From assembly GCA_000469685.2 (NCBI GenBank), contig LS997566.1, positions 15,259,095 through 15,323,094 of the forward strand: a stretch of 64,000 nt of DNA, given 5' to 3'. The stretch is from Haemonchus contortus (lineage: Eukaryota > Nematoda > Chromadorea > Rhabditida > Trichostrongylidae). Positions 49,423 to 58,853 of this stretch are shown piece by piece (position 1 is the first letter of the stretch; every line of letters begins with the position of its first letter). A model generated the notes under the pieces. The model did no database searches and was not told the DNA's origin. It was given only the letters and a program-made list of their open reading frames with translations. The translations under genes and the position numbers were made by a program.

Positions 49423-51752
49423 TCAAGGTGCAATACAGAGGGCCTCATCTTTGCTACAAATGCAACCAGCGCATTGGCAGTCTTCATTAGTCGTGCACGG
49501 ATCTCCTATGTCATAAATCGTGTGGGAGAGCTTGAGTCCTCTGAAATTCAAACTTCTAAATGTCAATTGGTCACCAGAGGAGATCCATTGTAATGAGCTC
49601 ATTCTTACCCGGGATTGTATTCGCATGCTACTGCTGTCCACGCATTCCAACAAGATACAACAGCACAGCCAATTTTGTTGCTCGTTTGCCAGGCCAGCTG
49701 GAACGATATTAAAAACAACCTAGCACTCATCCGCTAACGTTGCTAAAAGTTTTGTTCCCACTTGACTATATTCAGTTGTGCCTCGCGTGAAAAAGTCGTT
49801 CGTGAAAACGTTGTCCTGAGGCACACCATTTTTATATAGTTCGCTGAACCACGCGTCGACTCCCTGAAATGAAGTTGATCCTGCCCATTTCTAAAGGTGC
49901 AACAGTGCTCCTTACTCTAACCTCTGCTGCAGCCTTCGTCTTGTTAGGGGTGAATGATAACGAATGCATGTTAGTCCCCCAGCGATTTTTCTGTGCAACA
50001 GAGTTGTATCCAAACATACAACTGCCCGCCCATTCCACAACGTTGGCTTCAACGTCGCAGTCGTAGCTCTAAAAAAGTTTCCTTTCGTTCAAAAAAATAT
50101 AGCAATATATTTCTTCATTATGAGGAAAATTTCCTGCAAAATCTCCTAAAGCATCGGAGTCTATTGTCCCCTATGCGGTAACAATCGAAATAGGTCATAA
50201 TAGAGTAGTACCATTTTCATCATCCTAGCGGCTTTCGGAGCGAATCCTCCAAGTTTGTTCATGGCTCGCCCACTAGCTATGAGCGATCTTAATAATTTCA
50301 TGTTTATATTCCAATCTCATAGTTTGTTCTCCTCGTGGAACTTACCGATAGTTGTTGTGCCTGTTGAGGAACATCTCCCTAACCTCATCTGTCATGCCAT
50401 TATTAAGTCCTGGGCACGACGCAGCTGAAAAATACGGTTCCTTGCTGACTAAAAGCTCAAAACTAGTTCTCTTTGTGAACGAACTTGACTTGATATCCGG
50501 TGATTCTCCAATGTATAGTGGCTTCGTTGTAGTCGTAGTTGGTGTCGTTGTAGTGGTAGTTGGCTTTTTCGTTGTTGTCGTAGTGGTCGTTGTAGTGGGT
50601 ACTGTATGAAGGGGAACGTATCCTGGAGGAATGCAGAGGGCCTCATCTCTGCTACAAACGCAGCCTTTGCATTGACAGTCTTCATCAGTTGTGCACGGAT
50701 CTCCTATTTCATAGGGCGCGTAGCCTGGCCAGTTCCCACTGTAATTTTTTTGGAATTGCATGATGAGAGAATTGCTATTGCTCTAGTATTCACCTACCCA
50801 GGGTTGTATTCGCATCCCACAAATGTCATGCCTGGGCACCACACAACTGCGCAACCAATTTTGTCACTCTCCTGCCAAACCACCTGCAATGAACGTACTT
50901 CCAAGATAAGTCGGGCTACTGTGCAGCTATCAATTCCATTGCCACCTCGGAGTAGTGCCCAGCCATTCTCCATGCTTCTTCGGTGAAAATATTGTTCTTT
51001 GGGTATCCATGTGTCCATACCTCACTAATCCACCCAGCAACGGCCTGAAATTTCATGACATTTTTTCGAGGAACACACTCTCGAGCATATGAATCTAACC
51101 GATTCTGCAGCATGGGTCTTGCTCATATTACGTGCGCCGGTCGCCCAAAGGTTCTGTCCCCAATAATTCCTATCTGCTTCCGGGTTGTGTTTAACTATGC
51201 ACTTCTTTGCATACTCCATCATATTTTTCTCAACTTCGCAGTCGTAGCCCTGTAACGATTCAATGAATCTATGTTATTCCAATGTCTCATTTGAATAGAC
51301 ATGAGGCAAGCTTTCCTTCATAGAAGGAAGGCTACAGCTCTTACCACTTTCTTCATTCGAGCTGCTTTCGGAACGTACCCTCCAAGTTTATTCTTGAGCT
51401 GTCCTCTGGCAGCGAGCGATCTGAAGAAATTCTTTCATCGGGCCGGTAACGCGATATCATAGATGCTTTGCATGAGAAATACCAACCGATAATGATTGTG
51501 TTGATAGACGAAAACAGCCCTAACTTCGTCTGTCATGCCATTGTCAGGTGGACAGTACGTAGCTAAATATATATTTTGTTAAGCCCTAGCTAGAAACGAA
51601 AGGATGTTGAAACATTGGCAGGAACGCACCAGTCACCCACGACGGCGTCAAAAGCGCCTAAATGCGTTATCTTGAAAAGTCTACTTTTTATCGCAAGTGA
51701 TTAGCTAAAAGCGTTGACTTACCAAGCAGACAGTTGCGAGAAGTATTAGCAT
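49423..51752 (-). CDS. Two-CAP-domain ancylostoma-secreted-protein-like gene, left copy
   Basis: This is the mirror of the right-arm gene (52163-54492), with 13 inferred exons at 103915 minus those coordinates: the start exon at 51723-51752, a 28-nt second exon at 51630-51657, and the last exon at 49423-49540. It encodes the same 489-residue secreted protein except in the signal-peptide exon. There, a TTG Leu codon replaces CTG and TCG (Ser) replaces CCG (Pro) of the right copy (LLTPSW against LLTPPW). Splice sites and frame are intact, so both copies look functional. It is divergent from the right copy, with its TATA box at 51795-51802. Domains, residues and expected role are as described for the right copy. 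I infer extracellular secretion; whether both copies are transcribed cannot be seen. Confidence 0.88.
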
Positions 51753-51794
51753 ACCTCACGATGAATGCGAATATCTGCAGATCACTGGTAGATG

Positions 51795-51802
51795 TTTATA
51801 TA
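51795..51802 (-). promoter_or_regulatory. TATA box of left ASP gene
   Basis: TATATAAA on the minus strand, 42 nt upstream of the start codon; mirror of 52113-52120. Confidence 0.6.
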
Positions 51803-51890
51803 GTTGTTTCGATACCTTCTTTCATAATTTTCGTGGGAGGTCGCAGCTGACATGACTTAATTTTCGGACTATTCAAATTCCATTTCCATT

Positions 51891-52024
51891 GTGATTGTGA
51901 CAAAGGGGTCGCCCTGGTTGCTAGATCAGAGAGAGGGGGAAGGGAGCCTCTCTTGGGCAGCCTCGGGGAACATTGATCTGTCCTTCCATTATTTCACCCA
52001 TAGAGGGGAATAAAAATAAACACA
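51891..52024. other. 134-bp spacer at the centre of the inverted duplication
   Basis: The only unpaired sequence between the arms. It holds a purine-rich stretch (AGAGAGAGGGGGAAGGGAGC) and an A-rich stretch before the right arm (GGGGAATAAAAATAAACACA). The two ASP genes point away from it, so it is also the middle of a shared 410-bp upstream region (51753-52162). No open frame of note. Confidence 0.9.
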
Positions 52025-52112
52025 AATGGAAATGGAATTTGAATAGTCCGAAAATTAAGTCATGTCAGCTGCGACCTCCCACGAAAATTATGAAAGAAGG
52101 TATCGAAACAAC

Positions 52113-52120
52113 TATATAAA
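52113..52120 (+). promoter_or_regulatory. TATA box of right ASP gene
   Basis: TATATAAA, 42 nt upstream of the ATG at 52163. A short 5' leader is implied. The left gene has the same box in mirror position. Confidence 0.6.
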
Positions 52121-52162
52121 CATCTACCAGTGATCTGCAGATATTCGCATTCATCGTGAGGT

Positions 52163-54492
52163 ATGCTAATACTTCTCGCAACTGTCTGCTTGGTAAGTCA
52201 ATGTTTTTAGCTAATTACTTGCGATGAAAAGTAGACTTTTCAACTGAACGCATTCAGGCGCTTCTGACGCCGCCGTGGGTGACTGGTGCGTTCCTGCCAA
52301 TGTTTCAACATCCTTTCCTTTCTAGCTAGGGCTTAACAAAATATATATTTAGCTACGTACTGTCCACCTGACAATGGCATGACAGACGAAGTTAGGGCTG
52401 TTTTCGTCTATCAACACAATCATTATCGGTTGGTATTTCTCATGCAAAGCATCTATGATATCGCGTTACCGGCCTGATGAAAGAATTTCTTCAGATCGCT
52501 CGCTGCCAGAGGACAGCTCAAGAATAAACTTGGAGGGTACGTTCCGAAAGCAGCTCGAATGAAGAAAGTGGTAAGAGCTGTAGCCTTCCTTCTATGAAGG
52601 AAAGCTTGCCTCATGTCTATTCAAATGAGACATTGGAATAACATAGATTCATTGAATCGTTACAGGGCTACGACTGCGAAGTTGAGAAAAATATGATGGA
52701 GTATGCAAAGAAGTGCATAGTTAAACACAACCCGGAAGCAGATAGGAATTATTGGGGACAGAACCTTTGGGCGACTGGCGCACGTAATATGAGCAAGACC
52801 CATGCTGCAGAATCGGTTAGATTCATATGCTCGAGAGTGTGTTCCTCGAAAAAATGTCATGAAATTTCAGGCCGTTGCTGGGTGGATTAGTGAGGTATGG
52901 ACACATGGATACCCAAAGAACAATATTTTCACCGAAGAAGCATGGAGAATGGCTGGGCACTACTCCGAGGTGGCAATGGAATTGATAGCTGCACAGTAGC
53001 CCGACTTATCTTGGAAGTACGTTCATTGCAGGTGGTTTGGCAGGAGAGTGACAAAATTGGTTGCGCAGTTGTGTGGTGCCCAGGCATGACATTTGTGGGA
53101 TGCGAATACAACCCTGGGTAGGTGAATACTAGAGCAATAGCAATTCTCTCATCATGCAATTCCAAAAAAATTACAGTGGGAACTGGCCAGGCTACGCGCC
53201 CTATGAAATAGGAGATCCGTGCACAACTGATGAAGACTGTCAATGCAAAGGCTGCGTTTGTAGCAGAGATGAGGCCCTCTGCATTCCTCCAGGATACGTT
53301 CCCCTTCATACAGTACCCACTACAACGACCACTACGACAACAACGAAAAAGCCAACTACCACTACAACGACACCAACTACGACTACAACGAAGCCACTAT
53401 ACATTGGAGAATCACCGGATATCAAGTCAAGTTCGTTCACAAAGAGAACTAGTTTTGAGCTTTTAGTCAGCAAGGAACCGTATTTTTCAGCTGCGTCGTG
53501 CCCAGGACTTAATAATGGCATGACAGATGAGGTTAGGGAGATGTTCCTCAACAGGCACAACAACTATCGGTAAGTTCCACGAGGAGAACAAACTATGAGA
53601 TTGGAATATAAACACGAAATTATTAAGATCGCTCATAGCTAGTGGGCGAGCCATGAACAAACTTGGAGGATTCGCTCCGAAAGCCGCTAGGATGATGAAA
53701 ATGGTACTACTCTATTATGACCTATTTCGATTGTTACCGCATAGGGGACAATAGACTCCGATGCTTTAGGAGATTTTGCAGGAAATTTTCCTCATAATGA
53801 AGAAATATATTGCTATATTTTTTTGAACGAAAGGAAACTTTTTTAGAGCTACGACTGCGACGTTGAAGCCAACGTTGTGGAATGGGCGGGCAGTTGTATG
53901 TTTGGATACAACTCTGTTGCACAGAAAAATCGCTGGGGGACTAACATGCATTCGTTATCATTCACCCCTAACAAGACGAAGGCTGCAGCAGAGGTTAGAG
54001 TAAGGAGCACTGTTGCACCTTTAGAAATGGGCAGGATCAACTTCATTTCAGGGAGTCGACGCGTGGTTCAGCGAACTATATAAAAATGGTGTGCCTCAGG
54101 ACAACGTTTTCACGAACGACTTTTTCACGCGAGGCACAACTGAATATAGTCAAGTGGGAACAAAACTTTTAGCAACGTTAGCGGATGAGTGCTAGGTTGT
54201 TTTTAATATCGTTCCAGCTGGCCTGGCAAACGAGCAACAAAATTGGCTGTGCTGTTGTATCTTGTTGGAATGCGTGGACAGCAGTAGCATGCGAATACAA
54301 TCCCGGGTAAGAATGAGCTCATTACAATGGATCTCCTCTGGTGACCAATTGACATTTAGAAGTTTGAATTTCAGAGGACTCAAGCTCTCCCACACGATTT
54401 ATGACATAGGAGATCCGTGCACGACTAATGAAGACTGCCAATGCGCTGGTTGCATTTGTAGCAAAGATGAGGCCCTCTGTATTGCACCTTGA
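52163..54492 (+). CDS. Two-CAP-domain ancylostoma-secreted-protein-like gene, right copy
   Basis: Inferred exons: 52163-52192, 52258-52285, 52353-52428, 52495-52570, 52666-52815, 52871-52969, 53032-53117, 53177-53569, 53628-53703, 53847-53993, 54052-54153, 54218-54306, 54375-54492. The total is 1470 nt, in frame, for 489 aa. Residues 1-20 form a signal peptide (MLILLATVCL...). CAP domain 1 spans about 21-217: PPDNGMTDE, HNHYR, GQNLW, FTEEAW, GHYSE at 149-153, CEYNPGGNW, then a Cys-rich tail IGDPCTTDEDCQC ending EALC. A Thr/Pro/Lys linker (230-255, 20 Thr) leads to CAP domain 2 at about 290-489 (NNGMTDE, HNNYR, TEYSQLAWQ at 417-425, CEYNPGG, IGDPCTTNEDCQC, EALC). Two-domain ASPs of hookworms are secreted by infective larvae and adults and act at the host interface; the biochemical activity is not settled. 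Domain 1 keeps three of the four CAP-cavity residues (GEN is GQN); domain 2 keeps only the first His. The start was chosen because it is the first ATG after the TATA box. The 28-nt second exon is the least certain. Confidence 0.9.
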
Positions 54493-54519
54493 ATGCTTTG
54501 GTAGTAAACCTCGTGAATC

Positions 54520-54525
54520 AATAAA
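54520..54525 (+). terminator. Poly(A) signal of right ASP gene
   Basis: AATAAA 28 nt past the TGA stop, supporting that the gene ends after its second CAP domain. Confidence 0.7.
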
Positions 54526-55195
54526 ACATTTTTTTCGAATATTTGTTGTTCATCTCGTGCTACAACTACTACGAGCCCTTCGTAGGGGCTGCGCGTCTTT
54601 TTCATTTACTCTAACAGCTTTCTCTTGTAGATGACTAACTATGCAGTCATTCAATATGAGGGGCCGAAGGTTAGGGGAGTCGATGGGTGGGCAAGTTTAA
54701 TATCTTATGTTGTTTATGTAGCAGTTCAAGGAAATAGATTGACTATAGTTGGGTTAAATTTGCCATTCACCGTTGAAAGACTTTCCAGTGAAGTAGATTT
54801 GGTGATTGCTTGAACACTGAATTTTCACGGAGTCTCTCGAAAAATGACAAGTTGAATAAGGTGTGCAAGTCAGTTAGGCCACTTTGATTCCGAAGATCAC
54901 CTTTATATTGCTTCGGTCTGCTCTTGAAAATTTGTAGCTTACGTTACATGTATTAATAGCACCACCACAAGCTCTCAGTTTCCCAGAGAGTGATGGAACC
55001 CACGGAATTATGGCAACGCAATGATACAGAAACTCATTAGTGATCCGTTTCATGATAGTTTATCCATAGTTAATCAGCTGAGGCTGGGCAGATGCTAGAC
55101 AGAACATGCACAATAACTGATGGAATTCAGTGAAGAAGGTGAATTTTATGAGGTAACGAGCCATGGTATTAAAATGATAAGCAGAAATCATTAAG
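54526..55195. other. Arm segment between ASP gene and degenerate CAP domain
   Basis: No exon recognised. A short inverted repeat (CTACGAGCCCTTCGTAGGGG) lies near 54570. The first exon expected for a third CAP domain (CPGLNNGMTDE-type) is not found here. The mirror segment is 48720-49389. Confidence 0.4.
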
Positions 55196-56130
55196 ATCGC
55201 TCACAGCCAGTGGACGAGCCAGGAATAAACCTGGAGAAATCGCTCCGATAGCCGCTAAAATGATGAAAGTGGTACGACTCTATCATGACTGATTTTGATT
55301 TTTTACATTATAAGGAATGTTGTCCTCTGAAACTGGACTTTCCTCAAGAATCCAACATTTCTTAACATCATGAAAAGAATTGTTGTACAGCTGCGATTGT
55401 GGCGTTGAGGCAAACGCGATAGAATAGGGAACTAGCTGTATATTTGGATACAACTCTGTTGCACAGAAATATCGTGGAGGACTAAGATGCATGCACTATC
55501 TCTGACTAGTAACAAGACAGAGGCTGCAGCAGAGATTGGAAAATGAGGCACAACTACGTTTTCCTCCCAAAACACTAACAATCTCATTCCAGGGTGTCGA
55601 CGATTGGTTCAGCGAGTTATATAAGAGTGGGGTACCCCAGGACACTTTCTCAGCAACGAAATTTTCACGCGAATCTCGAGTGACTACACTCAGGTGGGAG
55701 CAGAACCTTCGGCAGCGTGTACGATTAAATGTTAGACGTCTTTATAATGCTTCAACTTGCCTGGCAATCTAGCAACAAAATTGCTTGTGCAGTTGTATCC
55801 TGTTGCATGCATGAACAGCTATAGTATGCGAATACAAGCCTGGGTAAGAATGAACTTATTTCGATAAAACTTAAATTCGGGTCAAATTACCCTAAACGAT
55901 TGAATTCCAGAGGAGCTAAACTTTCTCACACGATTTATGACATAGGAGATCCGTGCACAACTAACGAAATCTGTCAATGCGCTGGTTGCGTTTGTACCAG
56001 AGATGAGGCACTCTGTATGCTACTTTACTTAAAAGCTTTAGCAATAAATTTTCGGAAATGGATTTTGACGGATGACGAAACATTTCTGTTTGAGGGTTTG
56101 CTGTTGAAAATGTCATTCAAGTACTGCTGA
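55196..56130 (+). pseudogene. Degenerate third CAP domain (right arm)
   Basis: A decayed duplicate of CAP domain 2, exon by exon. SLTASGRARNKPGEIAPIAA (55197 on) is followed by a CDCGVEANAIE stretch with an in-frame stop (TAG) where domain 2 has Trp, and a frameshift after NSVAQK. Then comes GVDDWFSELYKSGVPQDTFS (about 55593-55660). The expected TEYSQ end is lost, then LAWQSSNKIACAVVSCCMHE (about 55760-55815), and finally YDIGDPCTTNEICQCAGC with no terminal stop in the usual place, the frame running on to 56130. Splice motifs such as TTCCAG and GTAAGAATGA are still visible. It is not part of a working protein; it shows that this locus once held, or was building, a longer CAP array. Confidence 0.88.
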
Positions 56131-56710
56131 CTCTGAAGCGGTTTCTCCATATTTTTCTGCAGTGATGCTCTCCTTAAGACAATCGAAGCACTGTTGACTT
56201 TCAAGGTTTTCAACTATATTTTAGTTGCCACCTATTATTTACTCCCGGGGCTACCAGATTTCCTGTTTGAATTCTCAGTAGGGAGCCTAGTTCTCTTCGT
56301 GGTCAAAGAAATATAGGACTAAGATTCTGGCAGGTCTCCAAATCTGGATAATGGTAAGCGTGAGAGGCAGACAGTATAGCAAATGGACCATCCAAAATGT
56401 ATCAAGAATATAGCCGGCTCGTGTGAAAAACTTGTACTGCTTTATTGATTATAAGAAATTTTTAGAAAGCAGTAGCGGAACGAGGTCTTCCCTTGTTCGA
56501 CATCATTATAGAAAGAAATTGTCAAAAAGTAACACACATAATTGTCTTCCGTGAACGGGAGGGTGCCAATGGTTGGTGGTCCGGCGACCAATCGTGCACC
56601 GATCCTCGCCAAAACCAGCCGATAACCTTCTGAAGTCGACCCTTTCTACCAGATTCAACTGGCACTTGAATACTGGCAGCTTTCTCACCACCACTTTTTG
56701 TAAGGGCTGA
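56131..56710. other. Arm segment, nothing recognised
   Basis: AT-rich sequence without a supported gene. The mirror segment is 47205-47784. Confidence 0.35.
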
Positions 56711-56925
56711 GGCGGTGTAATGGTAGGTAGCGCAGTATCACATACGCACAAACCAGCGGCCAAATCTCAAATGGATACTTGCTCAGAAGATTAAGCCATC
56801 CAACTTCAGGGGTCGATTAATAAGCACGAGGCATATATGGCGTGACAAAAGCACTAAACCGTACACTAGCTGATCACCGAAAGTTTTGTATATGTCACGC
56901 ACGTATTCAGAATGCTACTGCGATG
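56711..56925 (+). repeat. SINE-like repeat in right arm
   Basis: Head GGCGGTGTAATGGTAGGTAG, then CACATACGCAC, body GGGGTCGATTAATAAGCACG and ACAAAAGCACTAAACC, with an end resembling CGTATTCAGAATGCTACTGC. The B box has decayed. Mirror copy at 46990-47204. Confidence 0.6.
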
Positions 56926-57274
56926 CTGTCCGATGAGTGCCAGCATAGAACGGTTCCATCAATCTGTGATAAAAAGTTTATTCTACATCTTTGGCTAAGA
57001 AAGCAGAGAATTTACAAGTGGCCTAGGGTCTCTTTTCGAAGTTGAGGTTTTCGAGCTGATACGCCAGCGCGGAATCGCGCGAGCCACAGCAAATCATCAT
57101 CCAACGTCTGGACGTGCGAAGGTATGGAGAGAAGCGATGAAGGAATATTTGAAAGCGGGACGTGAGGCAAATCTCTCCGGAGCCACCGACTGAGATCGCC
57201 AGAAATTCGCTAATTACAGGACAACTACAACTAACTTTCGTAGTCTTGGAGAACGGTAAATTCATCACGAAGGA

Positions 57275-57760
57275 CAATTGAGAGGGTCATCTACGCTTTC
57301 CTCTCGGATCTTTTCGACAGCCTCGTCTGCCTGCCTACATACAATCGTAAGCAAGACGGCTGCCTCGTTCCTTCCGCTCTCCCTTCCGAAATTCGACATT
57401 GCATAACGTCAATGGAGGTTCGCAAGGCGTCTGGCGCTGAGTGGAGTAAATCAAGACATCCAAAAAGCTTGTCAATAGTTATTTTAGAACAATTACTGGC
57501 TATCACTGTCGGAATGCAAAGTGCCAACGTCGCTAAGAACTTGCAAGACTGTGCTGCTACATGAGTGAATGCTGTATATGGAGGAAACTCCGGACGATAT
57601 TGGCAACTGCGGACCAGTCTACCTGCTGTCTGTGATCTATAAACTTTTCACACGCGTCTCTCTCAAGAAATTTGGCAGAATAATGGATGGAGGACAGCCA
57701 TGAAGGCGAGTGCGTTTCGCAGAGGGTTTAATAAAATCGATCACAATGTATCATCACGGT
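57275..57760 (+). mobile_element. RTE-type retrotransposon relic, reverse-transcriptase N-terminal part
   Basis: Plus strand: VIYAFLSDLFDSLVCLPTYN, then LPSEIRHCITSMEVRKASGA (57382 on), then KTVLLHE, DDIGNCGPVYLLSVIYKLFT (57590-57650) and MDGGQP followed by RFAEGL. These match RTE reverse transcriptases (usual text ...LPSEIRHAI..., DDIGNYRPICLLSVIYKLFT). At least two frameshifts or stops occur. The first 112 bp belong to the right arm; the remainder is homologous to, but clearly diverged from, the left-flank RTE relic. Confidence 0.85.
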
Positions 57761-58479
57761 CTCTCATTGAAATATCGCGATTGCTTATGATAACGCCATG
57801 TTTTACGCTATCAATAATTACTTGTTCGGGGCCCAGCCGATGCGTAAGTCGAGTGATGTTTTTATAGGTATAAGCAAAAAATACTGGAGGCATACTGCTA
57901 CCGTATACTGGGCCTTCAATTCTTATTCTGGATGTGTAGTCGAAACCAATAGGTTCATAGTTACCAAGTGGTGAGAGGTGCCATGAATAATGAGTGCAGC
58001 TTCCCAGCAATTTCCAGGAATGATAACATGATGACCGATAGCTTCGTCCGACGGTCTCGATGCCATTTATAGCGCTTCTACTCATCTTGTCAAGCGACAG
58101 TAAAATGAGCCGGTGATATTTCGTGTTCAGGCTTGTACTGACCCATGAAGAGCCGGTCGAGGTGATTTTTCGCAACTGGCTATCTGAGGTCAGCTATTTC
58201 AATTGAATAAGCAAAAGATTAATGGTAATGTGAAGGCTTCTCCCACAACATGTGATCCAATAATAGGAGCCGATCGGCTGTGTTCTGAGTATTCTGAGTG
58301 TAGGAATGGTTTGAGAGTATCACCTGTATCACCTGTCGCCCCCTTGATCGTCGATTTCCTTGAGCGGGGGCCAGTCACGTCTCCATTCGCCCCTGTCGGA
58401 AACCAGAGTAGTCCAGTGAATCGTCCTCGTTTCAGGGACACGAGGTTCAACATTATTTTCGTTGAGTGCTTTCATGAAG
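57761..58479. other. Stretch with unassigned minus-strand frames
   Basis: A 144-codon minus-strand frame (57741-58175) reads KLLGSCTHYSWHLSPLGNYE and looks protein-like, but I cannot place it in a family. It overlaps an RTE piece at one end. A second minus-strand frame (58199-58453) has a few Gly-X-Y triplets (GATGDTGDT). Neither has clear splice partners. Confidence 0.3.
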
Positions 58480-58853
58480 TAGTATGACTATCTCGTTGGC
58501 GGCCGACCTGGAGTTCGTTTGATGTCCCGAATGATCCGAGTCAGTAACCGCCCTGTTCCAGAGGTCAGCACTATGTAGCATAACGTGTCCGGACCACCTG
58601 ATCTTCGATTTAGTAGCGTAACAAATACACTCCCTGATCGTCGTTCGATGACGCAGCTCGGAACTCCGGATTCCCTTCTGCACCTGCGTGGGAGAATTGC
58701 GAGCATCGTCCTTTCCAAAGCGCGTTGAGTAACGCTGACAGCATGCTCATACTGTTTTCGTAGAGTCCAAGCCTTTGAGGCGTACCTCAAAGCAGGAAGG
58801 ACAGCAGCCTCGAAAAGGTGAGCGCGGAGCCAGATGCTTTTTGACTTCTTCAC
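58480..58853 (-). mobile_element. RTE-type retrotransposon relic, C-terminal part
   Basis: Minus strand: IWLRAHLFEAAVLPALRYAS, WTLRKQYEHAVSVTQRALER, then in the next frame RHRTTIRECICYATKSKIRW and SGHVM, and RDIKRTPGRPPTR. This is the connection/thumb and C-terminal end of RTE proteins. Orientation is opposite to the RTE piece at 57275-57760, so two elements are involved. Frameshifted. Confidence 0.85.

Larger units (their letters stand above)
46529..51890. repeat. Left arm of 5,362-bp inverted duplication
   Basis: Position x here equals the complement of position 103915 - x in 52025-57386. All open frames from 46638 to 51255 reappear identically on the other strand of the right arm. By direct reading I found 12 substitutions in the inner part and none elsewhere in the segments I compared. 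Outer limit: GAAGGG at 46529. Inner limit: CATTTCCATT ending at 51890. It contains, from the centre outward, an ASP gene, a degenerate CAP domain, a SINE copy and the start of an RTE relic. Confidence 0.97.
52025..57386. repeat. Right arm of 5,362-bp inverted duplication
   Basis: Reverse complement of 46529-51890. Inner limit AATGGAAATGG at 52025. Outer limit CTCCCTTC ending at 57386, inside an RTE reverse-transcriptase fragment. Differences from the left arm cluster at about 52206-52320, with one more at 52475 (T here; the paired left base implies C). Confidence 0.97.

Noticed and set aside
49869..50066. Plus-strand frames antisense to the left ASP gene, with mirror copies in the right arm
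   Set aside because: They are shadows of the ASP exons and introns on the opposite strand.
57741..58175. 144-codon minus-strand frame with GSCTHYSWHLSPLGNYEPIG
   Set aside because: Protein-like, but I can match it to no family, it has no clear splice context, and one end overlaps an RTE relic on the other strand. Left unassigned rather than named.
58199..58453. Possible collagen-like Gly-X-Y fragment (GATGDTGDT)
   Set aside because: Only a few triplets, broken register and no flanking collagen features.
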